From assembly GCA_002716045.1 (NCBI GenBank), contig PAZC01000014.1, positions 4,194 through 68,193 of the forward strand: 64,000 nucleotides of DNA, written 5' to 3'. Each line of letters starts with the position of its first letter. Positions within the stretch are counted from its first letter, which is position 1. This document shows positions 44,901 to 51,922 of the stretch, piece after piece. Below the pieces are notes generated by a model. That model searched no databases. It saw only the letters and a program-made list of their open reading frames with translations, and was not told where the DNA came from. Origin of the DNA: Opitutia bacterium. GTDB taxonomy: Bacteria; Verrucomicrobiota; Verrucomicrobiia; Opitutales; Seribacteraceae. A program made the position numbers and the translations under genes.

Positions 44901-45006
44901 TGCGAAAAGCCTCCAGAATACCCCATGCGGCAAGGGCAATAGTCACCGCTGACACTGCCAACGGGTTTCGTGTACAATAGCCTACCAATCCCCCGAGAAA
45001 GTTCAT
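41923..45006 (-). CDS. RND transporter inner-membrane subunit, CusA/CzcA-like
   Basis: This protein has about 1027 residues from the ATG at 45006, which shares its A with the adaptor's stop codon; the longer open frame is the shadow of the adaptor gene. The start MNFLGGLVGYCTRNPLAV, twelve predicted membrane segments, two large periplasmic loops and GGLAVAAGMVVDDAIVLVEN in the central helix are as expected for RND proton antiporters. The central helix reads VDDAIVLVEN and not the VDGAVVMVEN form I associate with CzcA, so the substrate may not be a divalent metal ion pumped outward. The adaptor, outer-membrane factor and a His-rich protein precede it in one operon. Confidence 0.9.
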   Translation of the reverse strand: MNFLGGLVGYCTRNPLAVSAVTIALAAWGILEAFRMPAQVLPELTRTTVTIMAEAPGMAPEEVETLVVLPIENSVRGTSGTQRVRTESTAGLGLIFVEFGWGEDPYRARQLVQERLRSVEEEMPQGVSAQMGPITSLLGEIMLLGLTSNDPERSPLELRTLAERDLVRPLQALPGVAQVLAMGGGLAEYRIHALPDRMLAYGVTLNELIEASGMAQGNEVGGFLENDSSERMLRAIGRSSALSDFENTVIKMVDKRPILIRDVAEVVMAPRPMRGDATIESRRAVILGVQKQPDADVREVTSQVEKSLHALSLPSDVSTRILFRQADFVDHAVSNVVDALRDGSIMVAIILFLFLLRLRTTLIALVAIPLSFLLTLLYLRFTGGSVNVMTLGGLAVAAGMVVDDAIVLVENVYRRLRENDLRSNPAPATEIIIKSTGEVRGAIVQATVIIVATFAPLFGLGGMEGQLFRPLAEATVVSMLASFLVAITLGPALCRLLIARKGKAMGCEPWTAAKSAFVARKFLFGPALRWPAAVCFASMLLVLSAFSLFPTMGRSFLPGFNEGSAMISVTAPPGTSLDASREIGRVAEALVRKSPEVKSVGVRTGRAEDDEHVMPVSVSELDVEFHDEGRPQAEVLSEIRNRVGQLPGVALDVGRPIGHRIDHMLSGVEAPVAVKIFGDDLFELQRIAEQAAELLKQTHGLVDVRVESQTLVPQVQILPDPDRLRVHGLQVADVNHLAHAGFGGVKAGEVLDNLLSRDVVVRFHPEVRNDLSALGRTLVRAEGLPPVPLSSVATIRETLGPGLVSRENGRRRVVVSANVSGRDVSSATEEAESLLRQELDLPDGYSVHFEGQYESRQKATRDMLLMAGLVFLVVVGALSLHFRNGLLVLQSLLSVPAALSGGILAAWFSGQDASIATLVGLIAVAGIAARNVIMLLTRYQSLAHEDGMPFGNELILRGTAERVAPILMTALTAAFALVPLAFAGGASGKEILQPMSIVIIGGLVSSTFLSLVLTPAAYRLLGGERKT

Positions 45007-46139
45007 CACGGCCCTTCTGTTTTCTTCCGCTTGCCCCGACAAGCTCGCAGCAAGAAGACATTCAACAAGATGGAGAGGCCCAATGCGCCCGCCAACCATG
45101 ACAGTAGGTAAAGATTCCATTGGATGGGCTGAGCTTCCTTGGCTCCATCATGACCATGGGCATGTCCGTGACCGTCATGTCCGCCATGATCATGTCCATG
45201 AGAATTCGTCGGGGCGTCACCACCGGCACTCAAACCGAGAAGATGGGCATTCACGGAAACCACACGGTTACCAAGTTTCAAGCCACTCAAGATTTCAACG
45301 CGATTCAATCCCTTGAGACCCGTCTTGACGGTGGCTCTTCGATATCGCGTTCCTTCCTTGTTTCTGGCAACGTATACATAAGGGGTTGCGGTGGTACCAA
45401 GCAGGGCGCTTGAGGGAATCACCATGCTGGCATTGACCTCAGTGGTGACCACCCGGAAATCAGCCAACATGCCGGGCTTCAAGAGATGCTTGGGGTTAGC
45501 CACACGAAACCAAGCGGGCAACGATCCGTTCGCAGCGTTCACCTCTCCACCGAATCGCTCCAAGACACCCGCAAAAGATATCTCAGGATAAGCTTCCGCT
45601 CGAATCCTAGCTTTTGCCGCGGGAGGGATTTCGCCAAGCAGGCTTTCAAATACTTCAGCCCGCGCAAATACCTCGTCCAGGTCAGCCAGCTCGATCAAGG
45701 TTTGCCCAGCATCCACACCTTGGCCCTTGGTCACCGAGACCTTGGTCACGACACCCGCGAAGGGAGCCCGCAAAGAAAGCTTGGGTGGCGGGTTGCCGGG
45801 TAAAAGTGTCTCGATCTCAACGAGCACGTCATCTGCGTTCACGGATTGTCCCTCGACAACGGACAATGCAGTCACCCTGCCCGCAACGCGTCCTGACACA
45901 AAGAAATGCTTTTGGGGAATAGGTTCCACCCGACCCACCAAAGACAATGTTTTAGGGATCAGGGCGGAGCCAACCTCAACGGTTTCAAGTTCTAAGACAT
46001 CGCGAAGTTCGGCTGAGATCTGCACGATGTCAGAGGAATAAGAGGGGGACCCGAGCAACATGCCCATGACAACCATCAGAGATTTTCTGAAGGGCATTCT
46101 GTAGAGCCTCAATGCAATTGCAGGAAATGCATAGTTCAT
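45006..46139 (-). CDS. RND periplasmic adaptor with His-rich C-terminus and terminal membrane helix
   Basis: This protein has about 377 residues. I place the start at the ATG at 46139 because a perfect AGGAGG (46149-46144 on the minus strand) sits four bases before it; an ATG at 46154 overlaps the previous stop. The lipoyl/barrel pieces are VSGRVAGRVTALSVVEGQSV, LRAPFAGVVTKVSVTKGQGV and LKPGMLADFRV. Near residues 313-331 is a tract of alternating His/Gly/Asp (HGHDHGGHDGHGHAHGHD). It is followed by a hydrophobic helix (about 340-362) and a basic tail. A C-terminal membrane anchor is unusual for this family. The His tract suggests zinc, copper or nickel binding. Confidence 0.88.
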   Translation of the reverse strand: MNYAFPAIALRLYRMPFRKSLMVVMGMLLGSPSYSSDIVQISAELRDVLELETVEVGSALIPKTLSLVGRVEPIPQKHFFVSGRVAGRVTALSVVEGQSVNADDVLVEIETLLPGNPPPKLSLRAPFAGVVTKVSVTKGQGVDAGQTLIELADLDEVFARAEVFESLLGEIPPAAKARIRAEAYPEISFAGVLERFGGEVNAANGSLPAWFRVANPKHLLKPGMLADFRVVTTEVNASMVIPSSALLGTTATPYVYVARNKEGTRYRRATVKTGLKGLNRVEILSGLKLGNRVVSVNAHLLGLSAGGDAPTNSHGHDHGGHDGHGHAHGHDGAKEAQPIQWNLYLLSWLAGALGLSILLNVFLLRACRGKRKKTEGP

Positions 46140-46143
46140 AAGG

Positions 46144-46149
46144 CCTCCT
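46144..46149 (-). promoter_or_regulatory. Strong ribosome-binding site setting the adaptor start
   Basis: AGGAGG on the minus strand, four bases before the ATG at 46139. It overlaps the last codons of the outer-membrane factor gene. It decides between two in-frame starts 15 bases apart. Confidence 0.7.
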
Positions 46150-46150
46150 C

Positions 46151-47404
46151 TCATCCGCCCAAAGCCATACGAAGACGCATGGCGGCCAAGTGATATTCAA
46201 GCAAGAGATTGAGATATTCCCCCTTCAGACCGAGGGTTTCCTCGCGCACTTGCAGAGCTTGCTGTAGACTGATTTGCCCTTGAGAAAAAGCTTTCAGGGC
46301 ATCCTTTCCATTGACCTCGGCCAAGGGGGACAAGATTTCTCGGAAATTGCTCAGGCGCTGGAACAGAATTCTTTCGCGTTGGGCGGCTGTTCGCACCTCG
46401 ATGGCGATGGACTCGGCTAGTATGTCACGGCGCAGGGAAGCGGCTCCCAGTCGGGCCTTGGCTTCACGCTCCTCCCCTTGGCGGCGTCCCCACCAAGGCA
46501 ATTCAATCGAAATGCCTATGCCATGGAACTTTTCCCGCTCGAGACCGCCGGGCGAATCTATTTCACGGGCATGCTCCACAAAGCCTTCGAGGCGCCACCT
46601 ACCCCAGCGATCCGCTTTCTTTTTATGCAAGCGAGCGGAGGCTCGTTGCTGTTCTCCAGCAAGGAGAGCCAAGTCAGGTCTTTGGGTCCTCCAATTCGAA
46701 ATATCATTTGGAACAGCAGGTCGTTCTTCAGGAAAAGTCAGGGTTCCCTCGAGAACGAGTTCATCGTCAGGTTTTGTCCGAAGAATAATACCTGCCTGAG
46801 CCAGCAATTCATTAAGTTCTTGTTCATTGGCTGCCAGTTTCTCCTTGGCCGAAAGTGATTTCAACTTGGTTTGCCCGACATCTATTCCCGAAGCTTCCCC
46901 ACGGCCCTCGGCTGAGGCTACGAAAGTTGCCAGTTCACTCGCCAGTTCACTCGCCTCCCGGGCAAAGCTCAAGCGCTCACGAGCAGCGAGCACCTGAAGG
47001 AAAAGGCCCTTTGCGCGAAAAGTAGCTTGTCTCGTTGCTTCCCTAAGCGACGCGTTGGCCAAGGTGGTTTCAGCATTGGCAATTTCCCGCAAGGCTCTTT
47101 TTTGACCCGGGAGACGAATGGTTTGAGAAAGGCTGAAGCCGACCGCTCTCTCCCCTTGGTCATTGCCCAAGGCATCGGTGCCATAGGACAGTGACGCCTC
47201 AGGATCCGGAGCCGCTAATGCAATTGTCTTTCGCGCTTCGGCAGCATCCTTTCCAAAGACGGATTGACCTACTCGAAGGTCTTTGGTCACGGCCCGCTCG
47301 AGAAACGAATCCAATGTGAAGTGCAAGACATCTCCCAAGACAAATTGTCCTGGGAGAGACATGGTAAACAATATAAGTAAGGTAAAATAAGAAACTGACT
47401 TCAT
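46151..47404 (-). CDS. Outer-membrane factor, TolC/CzcC-like
   Basis: This 417-residue exported protein has a signal peptide (about 1-24) and the paired long helices of outer-membrane factors (ALREIANAETTLANASLREA, ARERLSFAREASELASELA, LNLLLEYHLAAMRLRMALG). It is shorter than TolC and matches the CzcC/CusC-like size. It forms a tripartite set with the adaptor and RND genes downstream, and the adaptor start lies 12 bases inside or at its end. A 100-base gap with two hairpins separates it from the His-rich gene upstream. Confidence 0.88.
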   Translation of the reverse strand: MKSVSYFTLLILFTMSLPGQFVLGDVLHFTLDSFLERAVTKDLRVGQSVFGKDAAEARKTIALAAPDPEASLSYGTDALGNDQGERAVGFSLSQTIRLPGQKRALREIANAETTLANASLREATRQATFRAKGLFLQVLAARERLSFAREASELASELATFVASAEGRGEASGIDVGQTKLKSLSAKEKLAANEQELNELLAQAGIILRTKPDDELVLEGTLTFPEERPAVPNDISNWRTQRPDLALLAGEQQRASARLHKKKADRWGRWRLEGFVEHAREIDSPGGLEREKFHGIGISIELPWWGRRQGEEREAKARLGAASLRRDILAESIAIEVRTAAQRERILFQRLSNFREILSPLAEVNGKDALKAFSQGQISLQQALQVREETLGLKGEYLNLLLEYHLAAMRLRMALGG

Positions 47405-47438
47405 CGAATTGATTCCTCCATGTGTAACGCGTGGATGA

Positions 47439-47495
47439 CCGGAACAATCCGGCCAAGGCAGGTGAACTCGCGGGCGTCCTGACTAGAAAGGACGC
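47439..47495. other. Two small hairpins in the intercistronic gap of the RND operon
   Basis: CCGGA-ACAA-TCCGG (47439-47452) and GCGTCCT-8 bases-AGGACGC (47474-47495) are perfect short inverted repeats between the His-rich gene and the outer-membrane factor gene. Neither is followed by a T-run in the direction of transcription. They may protect or process the mRNA and set different levels for the first gene and the pump genes. Confidence 0.4.
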
Positions 47496-47504
47496 AGGAA
47501 GAAA

Positions 47505-47912
47505 TCAGAGTCGCAGAACGACAGTGGAAAGAGCCATCTTCTTGGAAATGGTGGACCTGCCCAAACGAGGAATCTCACTTGGGTCCCACACAACTTGGCG
47601 GGACGAGGTAAGGCTAGAAACTAAACCAGAAAACAAGGTGGCAAGCACTTGGGGTTGCCCCTTGATCAAGGCAAGGCGCTGAACCGGTAGATTCAAGGGT
47701 TCGTCGATCATGAAATCAAAGTGCGAGTGATTATGCGATTGCTCGCACGGAGATGGATTCGGTTGCTCGCCTGAATGAGAATGTTCGCCACAGTGATTGG
47801 CATGGGAATGGCCGATCTCAAAGTGAAAATGCCCGGCCTCGCCGATGCAGGCTTGTAACCCCCGCATCCCGCCGATCAAGAGTAATCCAATCATCAAGAG
47901 ACGAATCATCAT
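47505..47912 (-). CDS. His/Cys-rich small exported protein leading the RND operon
   Basis: This 135-residue protein was not assigned to a named family. A signal peptide (about 1-22) ends at LQAC, so it may be a lipoprotein. Residues about 28-66 contain some ten histidines in HxH pairs (GHFHFEIGHSHANHC, HSHSG, HNHSHF) and several Cys, a strong sign of metal binding. The C-terminal half is neutral. It is the first gene after the TTGCAA operator, with about 98 bases between. It parallels the small protein ahead of the TonB receptor. A periplasmic metal chaperone or sensor for the RND system is the likeliest role, by inference. Confidence 0.7.
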   Translation of the reverse strand: MMIRLLMIGLLLIGGMRGLQACIGEAGHFHFEIGHSHANHCGEHSHSGEQPNPSPCEQSHNHSHFDFMIDEPLNLPVQRLALIKGQPQVLATLFSGLVSSLTSSRQVVWDPSEIPRLGRSTISKKMALSTVVLRL

Positions 47913-48010
47913 CGTACAAAAAGCTTACCAAAAAGCTCTTTATAGTCAATAAGCTAAGATCATGCCAAACGACAGGGCGATTTAACCCAATCCCCCTTAA
48001 AACAAGCCAT

Positions 48011-48048
48011 TTGCAAGGGTATTTTTAAATTTGCAAATCAGTTGCAAA
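48011..48048. promoter_or_regulatory. Candidate metalloregulator operator (site 2), three TTGCAA half-sites
   Basis: TTGCAA occurs at 48011-48016, 48031-48036 and 48042-48047. The last two form a perfect 7-5-7 inverted repeat (TTTGCAA-ATCAG-TTGCAAA, 48030-48048). Spacings are 20 and 11 bases, the same as at 4571-4596. The site lies in the 190-base divergent region between the RND operon and the MerC-like gene, so one regulator could control both. Confidence 0.62.
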
Positions 48049-48102
48049 AAGAGAAGGAACCCGTAATTTGTTTACTTTTCACATTCTCAAATATCCCCAT
48101 TC

Positions 48103-48594
48103 ATGAAATTGCAAAAGGCTTCAACGCAAATAGTTGGCAACACCACCTCGAAATGGCAGTTTGCCTTGGATGGCGTAGCGATGTCATTAGCCGGCATCTG
48201 TGGAATCCATTGCCTCTTGATGCCGGTTTTATTGATTACCTTTCCTCTACTCGGCAGTAGCTTTTTCAGCCATGGGGCCTTTCACCTATGGATGTTGGCA
48301 GCGGTTCTACCCACCACCGGTTTGGCAATTCTTCTGGGATGCAGGAAGCACAAGGATTTCTTGGTTTTCCTTCTTTCCATATGTGGCTTCGCTTTGCTCT
48401 GCTTTGCGGCATTCGGTCATGGACACGACCACACACACGGTGCGACCGCAACTGGTCAATGGCTTTCGCATGAAAACATCCTGACCAGTCTCGGTGGCTT
48501 GATAATGGTATCCGGGCACATGAGAAACTTTTTGCTCTGCCGAAAGGCAAACAAATCAGGTGCAGACGAATCGTCCTGTGCCTGCGGTCATTAA
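48103..48594 (+). CDS. MerC-domain inner-membrane protein with His/Cys tail
   Basis: This 163-residue protein has four hydrophobic segments and the MerC-like motif GICGIHCLLMPVLL (Cys pair in the first helix, about 32-46). A His-rich loop (GHGHDHTHG) is at about 105-113 and the tail ends with SSCACGH. MerC proteins move mercury and possibly other soft or transition metals inward across the cytoplasmic membrane. It is divergent from the His-rich/RND operon, and the operator at 48011-48048 lies 55 bases before its start. Metal transport or binding is likely; the metal is inferred to be zinc only from context. Confidence 0.82.
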   Translation: MKLQKASTQIVGNTTSKWQFALDGVAMSLAGICGIHCLLMPVLLITFPLLGSSFFSHGAFHLWMLAAVLPTTGLAILLGCRKHKDFLVFLLSICGFALLCFAAFGHGHDHTHGATATGQWLSHENILTSLGGLIMVSGHMRNFLLCRKANKSGADESSCACGH

Positions 48595-48809
48595 AGGAGA
48601 TAGAAACCCTCCGGGACAAGGCCTCCCCGAGAAAAACTCGCGCACTTCAAGTCGGATGAACTTGCCTTCGGAGCAATCCCCTATCATGTTTTTCGAACAA
48701 TTCCGTCTAGTAATGGGTTGTCAAAAACTACCTAAATAGTCACTTTTATTAGGGTGTCCCTTTAGAGAAATCCCCTCCGTCTTCTAGTTAAAAAATATCC
48801 CAAAACGTC

Positions 48810-49043
48810 ATGTTAAAGCCACAAGAGGTCCTGGACCGATATTACTTGGAAACCCGGTGCATGCTACTGGAGACAGCAGCTGTGCTGGATCGTTACGACG
48901 CCGCGGTAGAGCGCGAAGGATCTGCTGCCGCGGACGAACTCAAGCTCGACGTTTTGCACAAGGCACTGCATGTGCTTGCGGAACCTAAATCGAGCGAGAG
49001 GGCGGAGGAATTGCTGAATCTCTTCACGGAAGTACCCACCTGA
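48810..49043 (+). CDS. Small conserved protein preceding an EboB-like hydrolase
   Basis: This 77-residue soluble protein begins MLKPQEVLDRYYLETRCMLL and is predicted to be mostly helical. It has no signal peptide and was not assigned to a named family. It lies 15 bases before the TatD-like gene and is almost surely co-transcribed with it. The 215-base gap before it is AT-rich and holds no other feature I can support, apart from AAATATCCC at 48793-48801. Its role is probably tied to the hydrolase. Confidence 0.65.
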   Translation: MLKPQEVLDRYYLETRCMLLETAAVLDRYDAAVEREGSAAADELKLDVLHKALHVLAEPKSSERAEELLNLFTEVPT

Positions 49044-49058
49044 TACCACCTTTTCGCC

Positions 49059-49886
49059 ATGCAGATCATTCAACCACACTATCACGCCATTGCGCGCACT
49101 GCCCAAGATTACGAGCGCATGGCAATGTCCGGCGTCGTGTGCGTGGTCGAGCCCGCCTTTTGGGCAGGCTTTGACCGCGACTACCCGGAAACCTTCATCG
49201 ACTACTTCAAGCAAATCAGCGAATTCGAGCCCACCCGGGCCGCGCAATTCGGGATTCGTCACTTTTGCTGGGTGGCTGTGAACCCAAAAGAAGCGGAAAA
49301 CAAGGAACTGACTCAAGAAGTACTCAAGAAGATGCCAGATTTCTTTGCCAAAGACACTTGTCTGGGCGTCGGGGAAACCGGGTTGCACAAGTCGACCAAG
49401 AACGAAATGGACGCATTGCAAGCCCACGTGGAATTGGCCATGGAGCATGGTCAGTTGGTACTCATCCACACACCCCATCTGTCCGACAAGGCGCATGGCA
49501 CGAAAATGGTGCTGGAAGTATTGGATGGATTGGATGTCGATCGAAGCCGCATTTGGATTGATCACGTCGAGGAACAAACCATCCGCCCCGTGCTCGATGC
49601 CGGATACTGGGCGGGCATGACGCTTTACCCGATCACAAAGTGCTCCCCGCGACGGGCCATTGATATTCTGGAGAAGTACGGACGGGAAAGGCTTTTGGTC
49701 AATTCTTCGGCCGACTGGGGGCCTAGCGATCCTTTCACTTTGCAGGAGTCGATCGTGGAATTCCGCAGCCGCGGACACGACCTGCAGGAAGCCATCGAGA
49801 TCTTTCACAACAACCCTTGCCGCTTCCTAGGGCAAAACCCCAAGTTCGACATTAAGCCGATCAAGGTGGAAACCTTGGATGATTGA
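49059..49886 (+). CDS. TatD-family metal-dependent hydrolase, EboB-like
   Basis: This 275-residue cytoplasmic protein has the TIM-barrel amidohydrolase ligands of the TatD group: an N-terminal PHYH (7-10), GVGETGLHK with a Glu, LIHTPH, DHVEE and NSSADWG. The sequence resembles the TatD-like EboB component of the ebo clusters, which other bacteria use for export of secondary metabolites. The other ebo genes (prenyltransferase, dehydroquinate-synthase-like, isomerase-like) are not seen in the window, so the pathway assignment is tentative. It ends 15 bases from the convergent cysS gene. Confidence 0.8.
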   Translation: MQIIQPHYHAIARTAQDYERMAMSGVVCVVEPAFWAGFDRDYPETFIDYFKQISEFEPTRAAQFGIRHFCWVAVNPKEAENKELTQEVLKKMPDFFAKDTCLGVGETGLHKSTKNEMDALQAHVELAMEHGQLVLIHTPHLSDKAHGTKMVLEVLDGLDVDRSRIWIDHVEEQTIRPVLDAGYWAGMTLYPITKCSPRRAIDILEKYGRERLLVNSSADWGPSDPFTLQESIVEFRSRGHDLQEAIEIFHNNPCRFLGQNPKFDIKPIKVETLDD

Positions 49887-49901
49887 GCCTTGGGACCGAG
49901 C

Positions 49902-51302
49902 TCAAAGCTTGGTTAACTCGTACCCGTCGGCTTGGTCGCGCATTTCCCAACCGGCTTGACCAAGCTCGTCTCGCAATCGATCGGCCTCGGCCCAGTCCTT
50001 GCCGACACGGGCGGCGGCTCGTTGCTCAGCCAGGGCCTTGATCGTTTCCGGCACCTCCTGGGACTCTGCTTCCGATTGCGGCAAGTCGAGTCCAAAGGCC
50101 TTCAGGACATTATGAAAGCCTGTGGCAAGGGAAGCCATTTCCTCGGAGCTGAGCTTTCCTGTTTTCAAGTCAGATGAAGCCTCTTGCGTGATACTATGCA
50201 ACAAGCCGAGAGCCTTGGGTGTGTTCAAGTCGTCGAGCAAAGCATCCAAGACTGGCTCAAACAAAAAGAATCCGGAGTCTGAGTCCACCTCAACCGGCAA
50301 CAGTTCGGCAAATTGGCCGAGGCGGCGGCGGGCAGATCGACAGGCATTTAAACTGTCCTTGGTGAAATTGAGCGGTTGGCGATAATGTCCGGCCAACAAG
50401 GCATATCGCAGGTCATTGGGCTCGAAACCCCAGGACTCGACGTCGTCCACGGTGTAGAGGTTGCCGATGGACTTACTCATCTTTTCGCCTTCCACCTTTA
50501 GATGCGCGACATGAAACCAATGACGTGCAAAGGTCTTGCCAGTAGCGCCTTCGCTTTGGGCTATCTCGTTTTCGTGATGAGGAAAAATCAAATCGACCCC
50601 GCCTGAATGCATGTCGAAGGATTCGCCCAAATACTTCATGCTCATGGCGCTGCACTCGATGTGCCAACCGGGACGCCCACGACCCCATGGACTGTCCCAG
50701 GCATTGTCACCATCTTCTTCCCTCCAAATTTTCCAGAGGGCGAAGTCACTGGCGTTTTCCTTGTCATACTCATCGGAGGTGTTAAGTCGACGATCCGCAT
50801 TGTGGCGAACGTCATCCTTGTTGAGATGGCAAAGCTTCCCATATTCCTCGAAGGCCGAGATGCGATAATAGATCGATCCATTCTCACTTTGGTAAGCAAG
50901 GCCCTTTTCCATTAATTGTCCGATGAGTTCGATTTGCTCCGGAACATGGGCAATTGCGGAAGGTTCTTGATGCGGAGGCAAGATGGCCAATGACTCGCAA
51001 TCGGCGTGCAGCAACCGGGTCCAATATTCAGTGAACTCCTCCAAGCTTTGACCGGCTTCCATCGATCCGCGAATGGTCTTGTCATCAACGTTGGTGACGT
51101 TGCGGACATGTTGGGTCTTCATTCCAGCCGCCTCCACCACGCGCCGAAAAACATCCTGCATGACGAAGGTACGAAAATTACCAACGTGCGCCCGCCCGTA
51201 AACAGTTGGCCCACAGCAATAGAAACGCAGGCATTCGCCATCCATCGGATCGAGGCTCTCGATCGTTCGGGTCAGCGTGTTGTACAAATTGATTGGGCGC
51301 AT
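49902..51302 (-). CDS. cysS: Cysteine--tRNA ligase
   Basis: This cytoplasmic enzyme of about 466 residues charges tRNA-Cys. It is started at the ATG at 51302 (MRPINLYNTLTR); the open frame upstream has no match to the family. The HIGH-type motif is HVGN at 39-42 after CCGPTVYGR, the zinc-ligand region includes WHIECSAMS and FPHHENEIAQSEG, and the KMSKS loop is EKMSKSIGN. The anticodon-binding C-terminus ends GWEMRDQADGYEL. It is of normal length and a core housekeeping gene, useful for placing the genome by phylogeny. Confidence 0.96.
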   Translation of the reverse strand: MRPINLYNTLTRTIESLDPMDGECLRFYCCGPTVYGRAHVGNFRTFVMQDVFRRVVEAAGMKTQHVRNVTNVDDKTIRGSMEAGQSLEEFTEYWTRLLHADCESLAILPPHQEPSAIAHVPEQIELIGQLMEKGLAYQSENGSIYYRISAFEEYGKLCHLNKDDVRHNADRRLNTSDEYDKENASDFALWKIWREEDGDNAWDSPWGRGRPGWHIECSAMSMKYLGESFDMHSGGVDLIFPHHENEIAQSEGATGKTFARHWFHVAHLKVEGEKMSKSIGNLYTVDDVESWGFEPNDLRYALLAGHYRQPLNFTKDSLNACRSARRRLGQFAELLPVEVDSDSGFFLFEPVLDALLDDLNTPKALGLLHSITQEASSDLKTGKLSSEEMASLATGFHNVLKAFGLDLPQSEAESQEVPETIKALAEQRAAARVGKDWAEADRLRDELGQAGWEMRDQADGYELTKL

Positions 51303-51386
51303 GATATCACTTACAAGAGTCGCAAGCCAATGCGAGCAGGGAGAAAAGTCGAGCGTTTCCAACAAGAAGGATAAACGGCAGAAAGA

Positions 51387-51818
51387 CTAAGCCTCGTCTT
51401 CCAGGCATTCACTGCACAATCCGTAAACCTCCAAAACGTGCGCAATATGAGAATATCCGTTGGCTTCGGCCACCTTTCGCATCTCCTCGCCAACGCAAAC
51501 ATCCAAGCGTTCCGCTTGATGGCATTCTCGGCAAACCAAGTGATGATAATGCTCGTCGGGAGCAGTGAGCTCGAAAAGTTGAGCCCCGTTCTCCAAGGGG
51601 ATGCGTTGCAGCACACCCGCTTTTTCGAAAGCTTCGATATTGCGATAAACCGTTACCAGATCGAGGTCGCCACGCTCCCGGAGCTCCTCTGCATTAAGAG
51701 GTTTCTCTGCAGTCAACAAAGCAGCGATGACGCGTTCGCGTTTTTTGGTCACACGCATCTTTCGCTCCTTCAATCGCGTAAGGATAGCTTCCAAATCTCT
51801 GGTTTGAGTGGCGGTCAC
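51387..51818 (-). CDS. Fur-family metal-responsive transcriptional regulator
   Basis: This protein has about 143 residues if started at the GTG at 51818, which fits the usual family N-terminus (about ten residues, then AILTRLKERKMRVT). The longer frame to 51908 crosses the inverted-repeat promoter region and is not supported. The winged helix ends with DLVTVYRNIEAFEKAGVL. Structural zinc pairs CxxC are at Cys96/Cys99 and Cys135/Cys138, and the regulatory site includes HYHHL (90-94). The sequence could serve Fur, Zur or PerR roles. A TTGCAA palindrome lies just before its start, matching the element at two metal loci. I favour a zinc-sensing role, by inference. Confidence 0.88.
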   Translation of the reverse strand: MTATQTRDLEAILTRLKERKMRVTKKRERVIAALLTAEKPLNAEELRERGDLDLVTVYRNIEAFEKAGVLQRIPLENGAQLFELTAPDEHYHHLVCRECHQAERLDVCVGEEMRKVAEANGYSHIAHVLEVYGLCSECLEDEA

Positions 51819-51828
51819 GAAAAAGAAA

Positions 51829-51840
51829 TCATTGCAATGA
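51829..51840. promoter_or_regulatory. TTGCAA palindrome upstream of the Fur-family gene
   Basis: TCATTGCAATGA is a perfect 12-base palindrome centred on TTGCAA (51832-51837), 11 bases before the GTG start of the regulator gene. It may be an autoregulatory half of the operator type found at 4571 and 48011, but only one copy is present. Confidence 0.4.
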
Positions 51841-51845
51841 GAATA

Positions 51846-51922
51846 CCAGCATAATGGCTTGGGCAACGGTATTCTAGCAAACTTTTCCTCAAATGCCTTG
51901 CGAACCAAGCCATTTATGCTGG
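51846..51922. repeat. Near-perfect 17/18-base inverted repeat in the divergent fur-sufE promoter region
   Basis: CCAGCATAATGGCTTGG (51846-51862) and CCAAGCCATTTATGCTGG (51905-51922) are inverted copies differing by one inserted base; 42 bases lie between them. Flanking bases also match weakly. CATAAT/CATAAA inside the arms resemble -10 elements pointing in opposite directions, so this may be a duplicated, mirror-image promoter. A further 6-6-6 repeat, TTGTCT and AGACAA, lies at 51931-51948. Confidence 0.65.

Noticed and set aside
48011..48016. TTGCAA as a -35 box
   Set aside because: No convincing -10 element follows at 16-18 bases, and the equal spacing to two further copies favours a protein-binding operator.
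48864..49808. 314-codon minus-strand open frame
   Set aside because: It is antisense to the EboB-like hydrolase, whose catalytic motifs are intact, and has no domain of its own.
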